The notes: generated from the sequence alone by a model not told the origin. DNA of 64,000 nucleotides from Eurosta solidaginis (GCF_040869045.1 NC_090323.1:156446426-156510425), one strand, 5' to 3'. Shown: positions 44,041 through 55,050, numbered from the stretch's first letter. Program-made: numbers and translations.

Positions 44041-45044
44041 TTTTTTATACTCAGCTGAGCAGAGCTCAAAAATGATCTGGGTGAAAAAAATAAATTAATT
44101 TAGCCAAGTCCGTCCGACCATCCGTCTGTAAACACGATAACTTGAGTAAATTTTAAGGTAATGAAATTTGGTATTTAGGTTCCTGGGCGCTAATTTCACA
44201 TCGCTATTTAAAATGAACGAAATCGGACTACAACCACGCCCACTTTTTCGATATCGGAAATTTAGAAAAACCAAAAATGTGCGATAATTCATTACCAAAG
44301 ACGGATAAAGCGGTGAAACTTGGTAGGTGCGTTGACCTTATGACGTAAAATAGAAAATTTGAATAATTTTGGACAATGGCCGTGGCACCGCCCACTTTTA
44401 AAAGAAGGTAATTTAAAAGCTTTGCAAGCTGTAATTTGGCAGTCGTTGAAGATATCATGATGAAATTTGGCAGGAACGTTACTCTTATTACTATATGTCT
44501 GCTTAATAAAACTTAGCGAAATCGGATGACGAACACGCCCACTTTTAAAAAGAAATTTTTTTTAAGTCAAATTTTTACAAAAAATTTAATATCTTTACAG
44601 TATAAAAGTAAAGTATGTTAACATTCGACTCCAACAAAATACAAAGATAAAAGAAAATTTCAAAATGGGCCCTCTTTCATTTAATTTGTCTAGAATACTT
44701 TTAATGCCATAAGTCGAACAAAAATTTACCAATCCCTGTGAAATTTGATAAGAACATAGACTCTATGACTATAACTGTTTTCTGTGAAAATGGGCGAAAT
44801 CGGTTGAAGCCACGCCCAGTTTTTATTCACAGTCGGCCGTCTGTCCTTCCGCTCGGCCGTTAACACGATAATTAGCGCAAAAACGATATATCTTAACTAA
44901 ACTTAGTTCACGTACTTATCTGAAGTCACTTTATCTTGGTATGAAATATGGCCGAAATCCGACTATGACCACGCCCACTTTTCAGATATCGAAAATTACG
45001 AAAAATGAAAAAAATGCCATAATTCTGTACCAAATGTGAAAAAA

Positions 45045-45214
45045 GGGATGAGACATGGTAATTGGATTGGTTTATTGACGCAAAATATAACTTTAGAAAA
45101 AACTTTGTAAATGGGTGTAGAAGAAAAAAGGGATGAGACATGGTAATTGGATTGGTTTATTGACGCAAAATATAACTTTAGAAAAAACTTTGTAAATGGG
45201 TGTAGAAGAAAATG
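45045..45214. repeat. Tandem duplication, 87-bp period, nearly perfect
   Basis: GGGATGAGACATGGTAATTG begins at 45045 and again at 45132, and the sequence between is repeated identically up to GGGTGTAGAAGAAAA. The lack of differences indicates a recent duplication or an assembly artefact. Confidence 0.92.
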
Positions 45215-45593
45215 AAAAAGTTCTGCAGGGCGAAATCCAAAGCCCTTGGAATCTTGGCAGGAATACTGTTCGTGGTATTACATATATAAATAAATTAGCG
45301 GTACCCGACAGAAAATGTTCTGGGTCACCCTGGTCCACATTTTGATCGATATCTCGAAAACGCCTTCACATATACAACTAAGAGCTACTCCCTTTTAAAA
45401 CCCTCATTAATACTTTTAATTTGATACCCATATCGTACAAACACATTCTAGAGTCACCCCTGGTCCACCCTTATTGCGATATCTCGAAAAGGTGTTCACC
45501 TATAGAACTAAGGCCGACTACGTTTTAAATAATCATTAACACCTTTCATTTGATACACATGTCATACAAACACATTCCAGGGTTACCCTAGGT

Positions 45594-46184
45594 CAGGGAT
45601 GCACCTTAACGTTAAGCTAATCGTTTATCAAAAAATTTCCATCGTTTCCGTTGAAACACTTCAAAATATTATCGATAAAGAAATTAGCAAGATAAATTGT
45701 ATCTCGTTTTTAACCGAAACGAAAAGCCTTCGTTAACGTTAAAAACGTTAACAAAAACGTGATACTGTATGTTTGAATTGTGCTGGCAATGCTATAGCCA
45801 TGGTGAAGCCGTAAGGTGGTAACAGCGAGCGGACATACACACACAAACTCCATGTAATTTGTTTGTGTAATTCGTTGGTGGTAATGTCAAAAATACTGTG
45901 AGAAATGTTCGTACTGTCAAAATTCATGAGAAAAGTTGCAATCAGCTTGGCTAATGCTTTCACCTTTAATGACTCCGCCATCAATCAGCTTTGCCAGCAT
46001 AGTTTGAAATTAATAATCAACATAAACGATTTGATTTCGTTTTGATATGGCAGAAAACGAAACAAAATCATTTCGTTAATTTAACGTTCTTAACGTTAAT
46101 AAACGAAACGAAATGACTTTGTTTCGTTTATTAACGTTATTTATCGTAACGAAATGATATCGGTTCGTTGGTTAAGCATGCCTG
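45594..46184. mobile_element. hAT-type MITE, 591 bp, with 8-bp target duplication
   Basis: Flanked by a perfect direct repeat CCCTAGGT (45586-45593 and 46185-46192). The ends are CAGGGATGC and, on the reverse strand, CAGGCATGC, imperfect TIRs of the CAGGG type used by hAT elements (family knowledge). The inside is rich in TTAACGTTAA-type palindromes and has no transposase frame. The corresponding position in copy B (13850-13863) reads CCCTATGT only once, giving an empty-site comparison. Confidence 0.9.
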
Positions 46185-46290
46185 CCCTAGGTTCATTTTG
46201 CTAAATGGTGATTTTCCCTTATTTTGTCTCCAAAGCTCTCAGTAGTGAGTATGTAATGTTCGGTTACACCCGAACTTATCCTTCCTTACT

Positions 46291-46851
46291 TTTTTTTTAC
46301 AAATAAATGATGTACAGCAAGAGCTATGTAGTTAAGCATATGAGACAGCTACGCATACATGTAAACAGTAACGAGGGGCACAGACGACATTACACACTCA
46401 TGTACACAGAACCAAAGAGCGCGTATGGCAATACGCACATATATATCAAAAAACAACTGCGAATATGAAATGCAGAAATATGGGAGGTAAAAAAGAAGCT
46501 TATCGAGAATAAAGTCTTGTCCCTGGGATAAATATTTGATGTAGCTATTTATTCGCAGTTCAGTAAATCAACCGATAACAGAAGGCGCAGAGTAATCGAT
46601 AATTTCTTAAGATTTGTTACAATATTTTTGGCTGAAAAAGGCGACTTCCAACTGATTGCTGAGATGGGGTGACATTTCAGCAAGCTTAGATTTCTGCAAG
46701 AAATTATCCTGAGATGCCTTTTTACAAAAAAGATTTCCAGTTTCAAATTGTCACCCGAAGTTCTGAGAAAAGTAAACGTATCCAAAAAGTTGAAGTTTTT
46801 AATAAGTCATTAGCTCTAAGAAGCAACCAGATGTGAAAAAGTTATAATTTC
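46291..46851. other. Unassigned stretch leading into a degenerate repeat
   Basis: No gene recognised. From about 46780 the words AAGTTGAAG, AAGCAACCAGATGTG and AAAAGTTATAA begin the degenerate AAAAGTGACCAGTTCTA-type repeat that resumes after the LINE at 50261. Confidence 0.4.
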
Positions 46852-46862
46852 TAATAAGTTGA
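46852..46862. repeat. Target site duplication, left copy
   Basis: TAATAAGTTGA, identical to 50261-50271, flanking the RTE-like LINE. The region is itself repetitive, so a chance match cannot be fully excluded. Confidence 0.75.
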
Positions 46863-47279
46863 TAAGTTGAGAGGAGGGGGGGGGGGGGGGCGTGTGTAGA
46901 AGCCCACGAAAGTGGGGAAAGCTTCTGACCGCCATTCACCTGGGAATGGCCAGAGCGATTCTTTTGCATGCGGTTCAAGCAGCTCACTACTGCCGGTCGC
47001 TTGCGGCCAAGTATCCTCTGGGTAGCCGCTAAACACCCGTTTAGCGGTGAGCTAATGTGAGAAGGCGACAACCTGGCTAGGCCACTCTGACATAATCGGT
47101 TTAAGGGCTAGCCGGGGGAGATTTCATCGGCAGCGTCTGTACACCTCTAGGTGCGGCTGCAAGCGGGCGTCTGTCTTGGAGCACGCGGCTCGCTATATAA
47201 ACGTGCCAAGTAATATTTTCACCCCCGCTGAGCGGGTTGTGCGCTGGGCTTGGGACCCGCCACGTAAAACCATACTCCA

Positions 47280-47699
47280 ATGAAATATAACAACAAGCCT
47301 CGGATAAATACACCCTCTATTGATGACGACCAATGCAAACGTTTGAAGGGCAATGAATTGAGGGCATGCACCTGGAACGTCCGCTCCCTGAATGGGATTG
47401 GTGCAGATGCCCGGCTGGTTGATGTCCTCGTCAAAGCAAAATCTGACATCACCACCATCCAAGAAATGCGTTGGACGAAGCAAGGAAGAAAGAAGATCAA
47501 AAATTGTGACATATATTGGAGTGGCCATGCGAATAAGCGCAGTTTCGGCGTCGGATTCGTGGTGGGAGAGAGACTTTGTCGCCAAGTGCTGGCGTTCACG
47601 CCTGTGGACGAGCGTCTCGCCGCTATTCGAATAAAAGCAAAATTTTTTAATATATCATTCATCTGCGCCCATGCACAGAGGAGAAAGACGATGAGGTGA
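47280..47699 (+). pseudogene. RTE-like LINE, endonuclease N-terminal half
   Basis: 139 codons from ATG. ACTWNVRSLN (Asn) and TTIQEMRW (catalytic Glu) are the first two conserved motifs of AP-like endonucleases. SFGVGFVVGERL corresponds to the central strand. The frame ends shortly after FICAHAQRRKTMR, where the normal protein would continue into the next frame, so about one base is gained or lost near 47695. Confidence 0.88.
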
Positions 47700-49276
47700 A
47701 AGACACTTTTTATGAACAATTAGAACGCACATACGAGCGCTGCCCCCGTCATGATATAAAAGTCGTGCTTGGCGACTTTAACGCCAGGGTGGGCAAAGAA
47801 GGTGTTTTTGGCCCTACAGTCGGAAAGTTCAGCCTACACAATGAAACTTCTCCTAACGGACTGAGGCTGACTGACTTTGCCGGTGCTCGAAACATGGTCA
47901 TATCAAGCACGAGGTTCATGCATAAAAAGATACATCAAGCTACATGGCTGTCTCCTGATCGAAATACTCGCAATCAGATCGATCACGTTGTGATAGACGG
48001 ACGGCATGCCTCCAGTGTTTTAGATGTGCGAACGATCCGAGGACCTAACATCGATTCGGACCATTATCTCGTTGCAGCCAAAATACGCACCCGCCTCAAC
48101 GCGGCTAAAAACAAGGAACAAAAAACACAAGGAAAGCTAGACGTCGAAAAGCTTCAATCACAACAGACTGCCAATGATTTCGCAACTCGACTCTCACACC
48201 TGCTCTCTGAGGGCACAACTCATCCTGAAGGAATACAGGAGCAGTGGGAGCATATCTCCAAAGCACTTCATACTGCCGCCGAGGAAAAAATTGGTTACCG
48301 GCGGCCACGAAAAAACAACTGGTATGATGAAGAATGCCGCGTTGCAACCGAAAGAAAAGACGCTGCCTACAGGGCTACGTTAAAAGCGAGCGCGACAAGA
48401 GGAGTGTGTGAACGCTATCGTGAGTTGAAAAGGGAAGCGAGACGCCTTTTCAGGAAGAAAAAAGCAGAAGCAGAAAGGCGTGAGTGCGAGGAGCTTGAGC
48501 TGCTAGCCACCAGGAATAACGCCCGAAAATTCTACCAAAAAATACGGCGACAGACGGAAGGTTTTAAGACCGGGGCAAACTCCTGTAGGAATGAAAACGG
48601 CGACCTTGTAACTGATGTCCAGAGAGTGCTTAGATTATGGAGGGAACACTTCTCTGCTCTCCTAAATGGAGGCAGCAATTCACCGCGCAGGGATGAAGAA
48701 CCCGATCCCGCAATCGATGATGATGGAATATATGTCCCCCCGCCCGATTATGATGAAGTTAGAATAGCAATAACCAGATTGAAAAACAACAAGGCCGTGG
48801 GCGCTGATGGATTGCCTGCGGAGCTATTCAAGTTCGGCGGCGAGGAGTTGGTAAGGCGCGTGCAGCAGCTTCTTAGCAAAATATGGGCGGACGAAAGCAT
48901 GCCCGACGGTTGGAATCTAAGTGTTCTTTGCCCAGTCCACAAGAAGGGGGATACTGCAAAATGCACCAACTATCGTGGAATCAGCCTTCTTAATATCGCA
49001 TATAAGGTCCTTTCAAGTGTATTGTGCGAAAGATTGAAGCCCAACGTGAACCGGCTGATTGGACCTTATCAGTGCGGCTTCAGACCTGGTAAATCTACCA
49101 TCGACCAGATTTTCACAGTGCGCCAAATCTTGGAAAAAACCCGTGAAAAGAGAATCGACACACATCACCTCTTCGTCGACTTTAAAGCCGCCTTCGACAG
49201 CACGAAAAAAGCTGCCTATATGCCGCTATGTCTGAATTTGGTTTCCCCGCAAAACTTATACGGCTGTGCAAAATGA
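47696..49276 (+). pseudogene. RTE-like LINE, endonuclease C-terminal half and reverse transcriptase N-terminal part
   Basis: 526 codons. The start holds the rest of the endonuclease: VVLGDFNARVG (Asp and Asn), then NQIDHVVID and SDHYLVAAKI (catalytic Asp-His pair). A basic linker with many Arg and Glu follows. The RT begins with LKNNKAVGADGLPAELFK, CPVHKKGDTAKCTNYRGISL, YQCGFRPGKSTIDQIFTVRQ and HHLFVDFKAAFDS (first catalytic Asp). After AFDS the frame is lost near 49205-49250. Confidence 0.92.
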
Positions 49277-49518
49277 CGTTGAGCAACACCATCAGCTCAG
49301 TCAGAATTGGGAAGGACCTCTCCGAGCCGTTCGAAACTAAACGAGGTTTCAGACAGGGTGACCCCCTATCGTGCGATTTCTTTAATTTGATGCTGGAGAA
49401 AATTATACTAGCTGCAGAACTTAGCCGCACTGGAACAATATACTATAAAAGCGTGCAATTACTGGCATATGCTGATGACATTGATCTGCTTACTCGAAAC
49501 TGGAAAAAGAAGCGGTAA
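49228..49518 (+). pseudogene. RTE-like LINE, reverse transcriptase catalytic part
   Basis: 96 codons in a new frame. GFRQGDPLSCDFFNLMLE is RT block 4 and LLAYADDIDLL (YADD at 49468-49479) is the catalytic block. Together with the Asp in FKAAFDS the three RT aspartates are all present, but in two frames. Confidence 0.92.
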
Positions 49519-49520
49519 AG

Positions 49521-50240
49521 ATGGGTTTGGGGGTGAATGAGGACAAAACGAAGTACCTGTTGTCATCGAGCAAAGAGTCAGCGCATATGCGCCTTGGCAA
49601 CCACGCTACTGTTGGCAGCCATAATTTCGAAATAGTAAAAGACTTCGTTTATTTGGGAACCAGCATCAACATTAGCAACAACATCAGCACTGAAATCCAG
49701 CGAAGAATCAATCTTGCCAATAAATGCTACTTTGGACTAGGTAGGCAATTGAAAAGTAAAGTCCTCTCTCGGCGAACGAAAATCATACTCTACAAGTCAC
49801 TTATCGTACCCGTCCTGCTATATGGGGCAGAAGCATGGACCATGACAACAGCAGATGAAGCGGCTTTGGGAGTGTTCGAGAGAAAAGTTCTTCGAAAGAT
49901 TTATGGACCTCTACGCGTTGGCGATGGCGAGTACCGAAGAAGATTTAACGATGAGCTGTACGAGCTATACGTAGACATCAACATAGTCCAGCGAATTAAA
50001 ACGCAGCGGCTGCGCTGGCTAGGCCATGTTATGCGAATGAAATATGATGCTCCGGCCAAGAAAGTGTTTCTATCGGAACCCGCCTATGGAAGCAGAGGTA
50101 GAGGGCGGCCCCCACTCCGTTGGAAGGACCAGGTGGAAAACGATTTAAACTCCCTTGGTGTGACCAATTGGCGCCGGTTGGCGGAGCGAAGGAGCGACTG
50201 GCGCGCCTTGTTGGACGGCCATAACCGTTTAGACGGTTAA
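49521..50240 (+). pseudogene. RTE-like LINE, C-terminal domain
   Basis: 239 codons: GLGVNEDKTKYL, VKDFVYLGTSINISNN, YGAEAWTMTTADEAALGVF, RLRWLGHVMRM and GRGRPPLRWKDQVENDL. This is the usual C-terminal region of such LINEs. The stop at 50238-50240 lies about 20 bases before the 3' end. This domain is the part preserved in the two truncated copies. Confidence 0.9.
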
Positions 50241-50260
50241 GCGCCAATTAAGTAAGTAAG

Positions 50261-50271
50261 TAATAAGTTGA
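50261..50271. repeat. Target site duplication, right copy
   Basis: TAATAAGTTGA, identical to 46852-46862, directly after the AAGTAAGTAAG tail of the LINE. Confidence 0.75.
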
Positions 50272-51295
50272 CCAGTTCTAAAGATGTTTCTAGTTAGGTC
50301 CCCAGTGCAAAATTGGTGTCCATTTTAAAAAAGTTGCCCAGTTATCAATTAAGAATGTTTGTTTTAAAAAGCTCTGTAAACTTTTCCGGTTCTAAAAAGC
50401 GACTAGTCCTAATAAATTGAACAGATCTAAAAAGTAGCAATTTTTGAAAAAGTGACCAGATCTAAGAAACTGACCAATTCTAAACAAGTGGCCATCTTCA
50501 ATAAAGTGATCAGTTCTAAAAGTGACCAGTTTTAGAAAAGTGGACAGTTTTAGAAAAGTGACCAGTTCTAAACAGTGACTTCTTGAATCAAAAGGGCTCC
50601 CATGGTCATAGCAATGCGCTTTGCCGATAAATGCCCGTCGAACCCTATTCTCAACGAAAAATACCCAGAAGAAAGCAGACTTACCAGAATAATGCGCGTT
50701 ACTCTGGCACAACTTCGATCTGGTTATTATAATAAGTTAAAGTCTTACTTATTCAGAATGTAATATGTCTCCTCACGGCACCAACTATATCTTCAATTGC
50801 CATGTGGACCTAACGCCATTAAAATCCATGTCTCTTTGATGCAACTCTATTGGAACTGCAAGTTTCCCTGGACCTCCGTTAGAGGGCATCGATTTTAGTC
50901 GGTGAGTGATCGTTCCTAATGTATGGCGCGAGGCACTACTTGAAGAAGGAGAGGAAGATTGAAAGAAAACTGGTTCCAAATAAATAACAAATTGAAAAAA
51001 AAAAACTCATTGGCTCCATAAAGAAACACAATGCCGGTGCAATAACCGTAACGGCTTCCTAAAAAGTATCCTCTGCCAACAAGGGTTGGATCCAAAAATG
51101 TTACCAGTTCCTATTTGGCTCCCTACAACTAACACGTCCGAAAAAAGTATTCGGTTTCAAAGAAAAAACCGTTTGAAAGAAAATAACTGTCTCCAAACAA
51201 TAAACAGTTTAACTTTGTTGCAAGAAAGTAACCGGTTCTCCAAATGTGAAAGCTCTAAAAATGTAACTGGTTGATAAAAGTAAACACCAAGGTTC
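50272..51295. repeat. Degenerate tandem repeat of about 17-20 bp
   Basis: Many diverged copies of AAAAGTGACCAGTTCTA: GTGACCAGATCTAAGAAA, CTGACCAATTCTAAACAAG, GTGACCAGTTTTAGAAAA, and further on AGTAACCGGTTCTCC and TGTAACTGGTTGAT. Copies are densest at 50380-50580, sparser and altered at 51000-51290. Similar words occur left of the LINE at 46780-46860, so the LINE split this array. Confidence 0.7.
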
Positions 51296-51414
51296 ACGGA
51301 GGGGTAAAAACTTTCTTTTTGGAAAATTAAGCGGTACGGGGACCTATTAGAAAAAAATGTAATTCGCTTTATCTCCGCAATTATTTATATAAGGTATACA
51401 CAATTTTTTATAGC

Positions 51415-51656
51415 GATTCCATATATGAGAGGAGGTGCAGTGGGGGTGGAAGCGAGAATTATAGTGGTAGTGAGAGTGGGAGTAAGAGCAGGGATAGAAG
51501 TGATGGTTGGAGTGGGAGTGGGAGTGGCGGTAATAGTGCGAGTGAGAGCAGGTGTATAAATAGGAGTGAGAGTGGGGGCAGGAGTGAGATTGGATGTATA
51601 GGAGTGAGTGTTGGAGTGGAAGTGGGAGTGAGAGTTAGAGTGGGACGGAGATAAAC
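51415..51656. repeat. GAGTGG/GGGAGT hexamer minisatellite
   Basis: Degenerate purine-rich hexamers such as GGAGTGGGAGTGGGAGTGG, with AGTGAGAG and GGTAGTGAG variants. Thr/Pro-rich frames on the other strand result from this repeat. Confidence 0.85.
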
Positions 51657-52870
51657 GCAACAAGAAATTAACAATAATAAGAAGAAACTTGGGGAATAAA
51701 GTAGACAAGAATGGTTAATAACAATATCAATAATTTTGATAAACATGCCTCTGATATTTTTTGTTTGGCTCTGTTTTGCTACTATTAAAACATCGATTCA
51801 AGAATTTTAAAATTGGTAAAAATTTTTCTGCAAAAGGTCATTACGGATTCTGTTGAGAGAATTTAGTCGTTTCACAATTTCTTGTATTTAGTTTCAGGTT
51901 TTGGTGCAAAGTTTTGATATTCAATTTCAAATAAATTTCTTGTTTGTTTTTGTTTATGTAGTATTTAGCAAAAGCTATTCGTTATTACTAAACTCCAATT
52001 TTTTATTATCTCATTTTATTGGTATTTAATTAAATGAATATCGAATGAATAATTTTAACGCATTTGCCAATTTTTTTTTTCGTTGAATTTTGATGAGCGT
52101 TTTCAGCAATGCGATTGAATTTCTGTTGAGGTTGTTTTGTGGATATGTTTTTTTTTGATGAGAGTCCAATTTTGTGATTTTTATTGATTTTCGATTTTGA
52201 TGAAAGCAGCCAATATGCATGAAAAATAAAGAAGAAAATGAAAATACTTGTCAATTATTTTATACGGTGAGGAAGATTTTGAATTGTACGATATATGTAT
52301 ATACTATATGTATATATGTATTTAATGTGTTTTCTTAATCCAGTGTTTTATCTACAAAAAAAAAAAAAAAAAAATCATGATACAGTCCTTTTGGCACTGC
52401 GGCATACTAACCTTTCATTTTGATCTGTGAGCTCTAAACTTTTCATTGATGCACGCGACACTGAGGTGAGTTCTTTTGCGGGATATAGCGTGGGAAATTG
52501 TGAAAGATCTACGAACTGGCGATTATGTGGTCTTTAGTATTAAGTAGTGCACATATTCCATTAACCTGAAAACCTTAGACAAAGGAATTAAGTTAGTGAA
52601 TATGTATGATATCGATATATTTAAAGAGACTGGGAAAATAATAGTTTTAATTTATAAGAAAATGACTTTTAATATTTTAGGGAAGTATTTCTATGGCGAC
52701 TTTTTTTTAAGTGGTTATTTTTTTCATCCTAATGCATTATGTAATAAAATCAAACAGTTATAGTCAGTAGTACAACAAAAAGTTTACGGCCCTCATAATC
52801 CGGTCGAGAATTTCAATGTAGTGTAAGGGAACATTTTTTAGTCCTATTTTGCTACTTTTTTAATACTTTA
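51657..52870. other. Unassigned AT-rich stretch
   Basis: No gene or repeat family recognised. A run of about 18 A lies near 52356. Confidence 0.35.
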
Positions 52871-53129
52871 GTAATAAAATGTTCGGAAAAAAGCCAAACC
52901 CGACATTTTTCCATATTGGAAAACGGAATTGCTAAGAAAGAAAAAGAAAAATATAAAGTGAGGAAGAAAAAATAAAATACGTTAGAAGGGAGTTGGAAAA
53001 GTAAAGGAAAAATGGAAGAAGAGGAGAATGAGATCAAGAGTAAGAATAAGGGTGATAGTTTGAGAAAAAGGCAGAATAACAGGTTAACAGGAAGAGTAAA
53101 AAATAATTAAAAAAAAAAAAAATCTTTAA
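52871..53129. repeat. Purine-rich tract
   Basis: A/G-rich sequence (AAGAAAGAAAAAGAAAAATA, then GAAGAAGAGGAGAATGAGAT) similar in composition to 6850-7022 and 53790-53890. It may belong to the same dispersed family, but has no GGGACT array next to it. Confidence 0.55.
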
Positions 53130-53470
53130 GTTACACGGTTTTATTGAAAACAATACTTACATTAAGTAGTAATGATACTAAAAGATAGAAAATAATTAGG
53201 TAGGTCCTAGGTACTAGTCATCACACTCCTCAGCAATATAGGGCGTTGATCAGATAATTAAATAAAAGCGTTGGACAAGTGAAATTTCTAAAAATATGAT
53301 TAGGGTTCAGTTGGTCTTATATATGACTATCAATAGAAATTTGACGCGTCAACGCTTTTATTCAAATTTCGGTGATGACTAGTACCTCAGACCTACCTAA
53401 TTATTTTCTAGCTTTTAGTATTATTATTACTTAAAGTAAGTATTGTTTTCAATAAAATCGTTTAACTGAA
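53130..53470. repeat. Foldback (snapback) element, about 340 bp
   Basis: The left arm ACGGTTTTATTGAAAACAAT, then ACTTAC, AAAATAATTAGGTAGGTC and TACTAGTCATCAC is repeated inverted on the right as GTGATGACTAGTACC, GACCTACCTAATTATTTTCT and GTAAGTATTGTTTTCAATAA. A second inner pair (AATAAAAGCGTTGG and CAACGCTTTTATTC) shows that the arms cover almost the whole unit. No coding frame. TIR-only architecture fits a MITE or Foldback-type element; no clear TSD was found. Confidence 0.85.
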
Positions 53471-53561
53471 ATATTTTTTTAAAGTATTTTTTTAGTCGCC
53501 TCTTACTACAGGCATACCTGCCGCGGGTATATTCTAGGTCCCCTAATATAACCTAACAAAT

Positions 53562-53745
53562 ACAATTTTTTTAATATCTCGATCCTTGCGCCACCTAGTG
53601 GCGATTTTTTCTTATTAATGCCTTGTCATAGGGTTCTGAACTATATTCCAAGTTTCAAGCTTGTAGCTTATCGGGAAGTTACTTAAATTTTAGTTACAAA
53701 ATTCGCGCTGTCCGTGCAGTCTGTCAAGTCAACCTAAATTAAACC
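53562..53745. repeat. Second copy of the dispersed repeat at 40860-41025
   Basis: AATATCTCGATCCTTGCGCC, GGGTTCTGAACTA, TATTCCAAGTTTCAAGC, TTATCGGGAAGTTACTTAAA and AAATTAAACCGTTTA match the last unit and flank of the first copy in order. The preceding 53500-53560 holds CCGCGGGTATATTCTAGG, which may be the end of another element. Confidence 0.8.
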
Positions 53746-54644
53746 GTTTAATTTAAAAAAGATACATTTAAAAATTTATGGAAGAATGGAAAAGATAAGG
53801 AAACTGAGTGGTCCGATTGAAGAATTGTAAATGAGCAGAGGGGAGAGGAAATAAGAAAGGAAAAAGAGACTGATATTGAAAAGTGGCTTGTGGATAGATA
53901 GAGAAAGTTTGAACAAGGCCCATGAGGTTTAATCATAAGTCTGGAAGCATTTCATATAATTCTACACGTTTTCAGGGTCAGCCAATACAGCTTGTAATAA
54001 CGATTTTATAAGCAAACTATTTTTTTTTGCCATCAGCTTATCTCTAAGCTCTGGGTTTTTGACGCATTGTTGCTATAAAATCTGCCGCTACATATTTTTC
54101 TACAATTAAATTTTTGTTTTCTTAATGAGTCTACCTCTTGACGCCTGGTCAATAATCATGTTGGGTATTGGTACCGTTTATCGTCAATGCCGAATTTTCG
54201 AATTATTAGCCTCCCAGATACTCATCCGCATCGCCAAAATATTCTTCTTAATCATTAGTCATTTCATTGACATCAACGGTCTGTTTCCATATTGCTTAGT
54301 TGTGGACAATGTGATATTCTGCAGATTCAGCCATTCTTTTCCGTTGACGAAAATGTTGTCATTTCCTTTAAGGAGTTCTACTATTCCAATGTGAAATAAT
54401 GCGCGCAAGATTAACCTCAAAAAATGGAAATAAAGGAAGTGGGCCTTATTTCTTTTACACAAACGAAATAGTACCATTGACAAAAGGTTATACAGTTTGC
54501 AGGCTATATTTTTCTACTCGATATTTCATATTTCAGAAAGTGTAGAATGTAGTATTTTTCATGGTACTTAAAAAAATAATCAATTGTGCAATGGAGTCAA
54601 GAAGCAACCCTTGAAATTATGAGATAAAATTATGTTAAGTTGAA
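53746..54644. other. Unassigned stretch
   Basis: Begins purine-rich (53790-53890). Frames on both strands at 54125-54483 are open for 75-90 codons, but I recognise no domain and cannot assign them. Confidence 0.35.
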
Positions 54645-55050
54645 CTGGTCGATCCATGAGAATCTCACATAGACTGAATGAGTCCGTAGTGTTACCAGAA
54701 GTATATTTAAAGACCAAACTGAAAAACCCTATCAAAAACCAGGACCTATGTTATAAATAACTTCGTCCTCCTGGCAAATACCAATAGCTGTCTAATAGCT
54801 GGAGTCTTAGCCTGGCAAGCGCAGGGCACAAGCACAAAACGTGCTCGATCGTTTTCTCCTCCAACCCGCACTTTCTACATCTACTATCACAGAGTAAGCC
54901 CAATCTAAAGGCATGTGATGTCAGACGGCAGTGTCCAATCAGAATACCCGTCATGAGTATACAGTCCTCTCTTTTTAATGATAGAAGAAAGTTTATTAGT
55001 CTAAGCTTGTAAGACCTACACATAATCTACGACACTTTACATTTAATTAT
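54645..55050 (-). pseudogene. LINE 3' end with zinc-finger tail
   Basis: The minus-strand frame 55023-54751 reads LINFLLSLKREDCILMTGI and SRCRKCGLEEKTIEHVLC, then LCPALARLRLQLLDS: the Cys/His C-terminal tail of the same LINE family as 33345-34660. Downstream it shares AAATAACTTCGTCCTCCTGG (reverse strand coding end) and the 3' UTR word TCACATAGACTGAATG with that copy. It is truncated before the RNase H domain. Confidence 0.75.

Larger units (their letters stand above)
44041..46290 (+). mobile_element. DINE-1/Helentron-like element, copy D, carrying a nested hAT MITE
   Basis: Starts TTTTTTATACTCAGCTGAGC in the SINE tail, lacks about 90 bases of the usual 5' body after GAGCTC, and continues through the CGCCCACTT blocks, roughly two satellite units (TCTAGAGTCACC near 45447), a 591-bp insertion at 45594-46184, then the end hairpin at 46258-46275 and CTTCCTTACT. 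The inverted CTCAGCTGAG near the 3' end is altered to CTCAGTAGTGAGTA. It contains a perfect 87-bp tandem duplication at 45045. Confidence 0.77.
46863..50260 (+). mobile_element. RTE-like LINE, near full length, frameshifted
   Basis: 3.4 kb, less AT-rich than the surroundings. The 5' region (46863-47279) begins with a G-run of about 15. It is followed by one interrupted open frame containing an AP-type endonuclease, a reverse transcriptase and a C-terminal RWLGHVMRM domain, then a 3' UTR of about 20 bases ending in (AAGT)n. A single polyprotein with endonuclease first, no RNase H and a very short 3' UTR with a 4-bp tail repeat are RTE-clade traits (family knowledge). Three frame changes (about 47699, 49250 and 49518) inactivate it. 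Partial copies lie at 2545-3155 and 60190-60915. Confidence 0.9.

Noticed and set aside
45748..45984. A 78-codon frame inside the hAT MITE as a possible transposase
   Set aside because: No hAT motif and far too short; the element is 591 bp and non-autonomous.
51385..51746. Thr/Pro/Leu-rich minus-strand frames
   Set aside because: Artefact of the GAGTGG hexamer array.
54125..54483. Open frames on both strands as a possible transposase piece
   Set aside because: No catalytic or family motif could be identified with any confidence.
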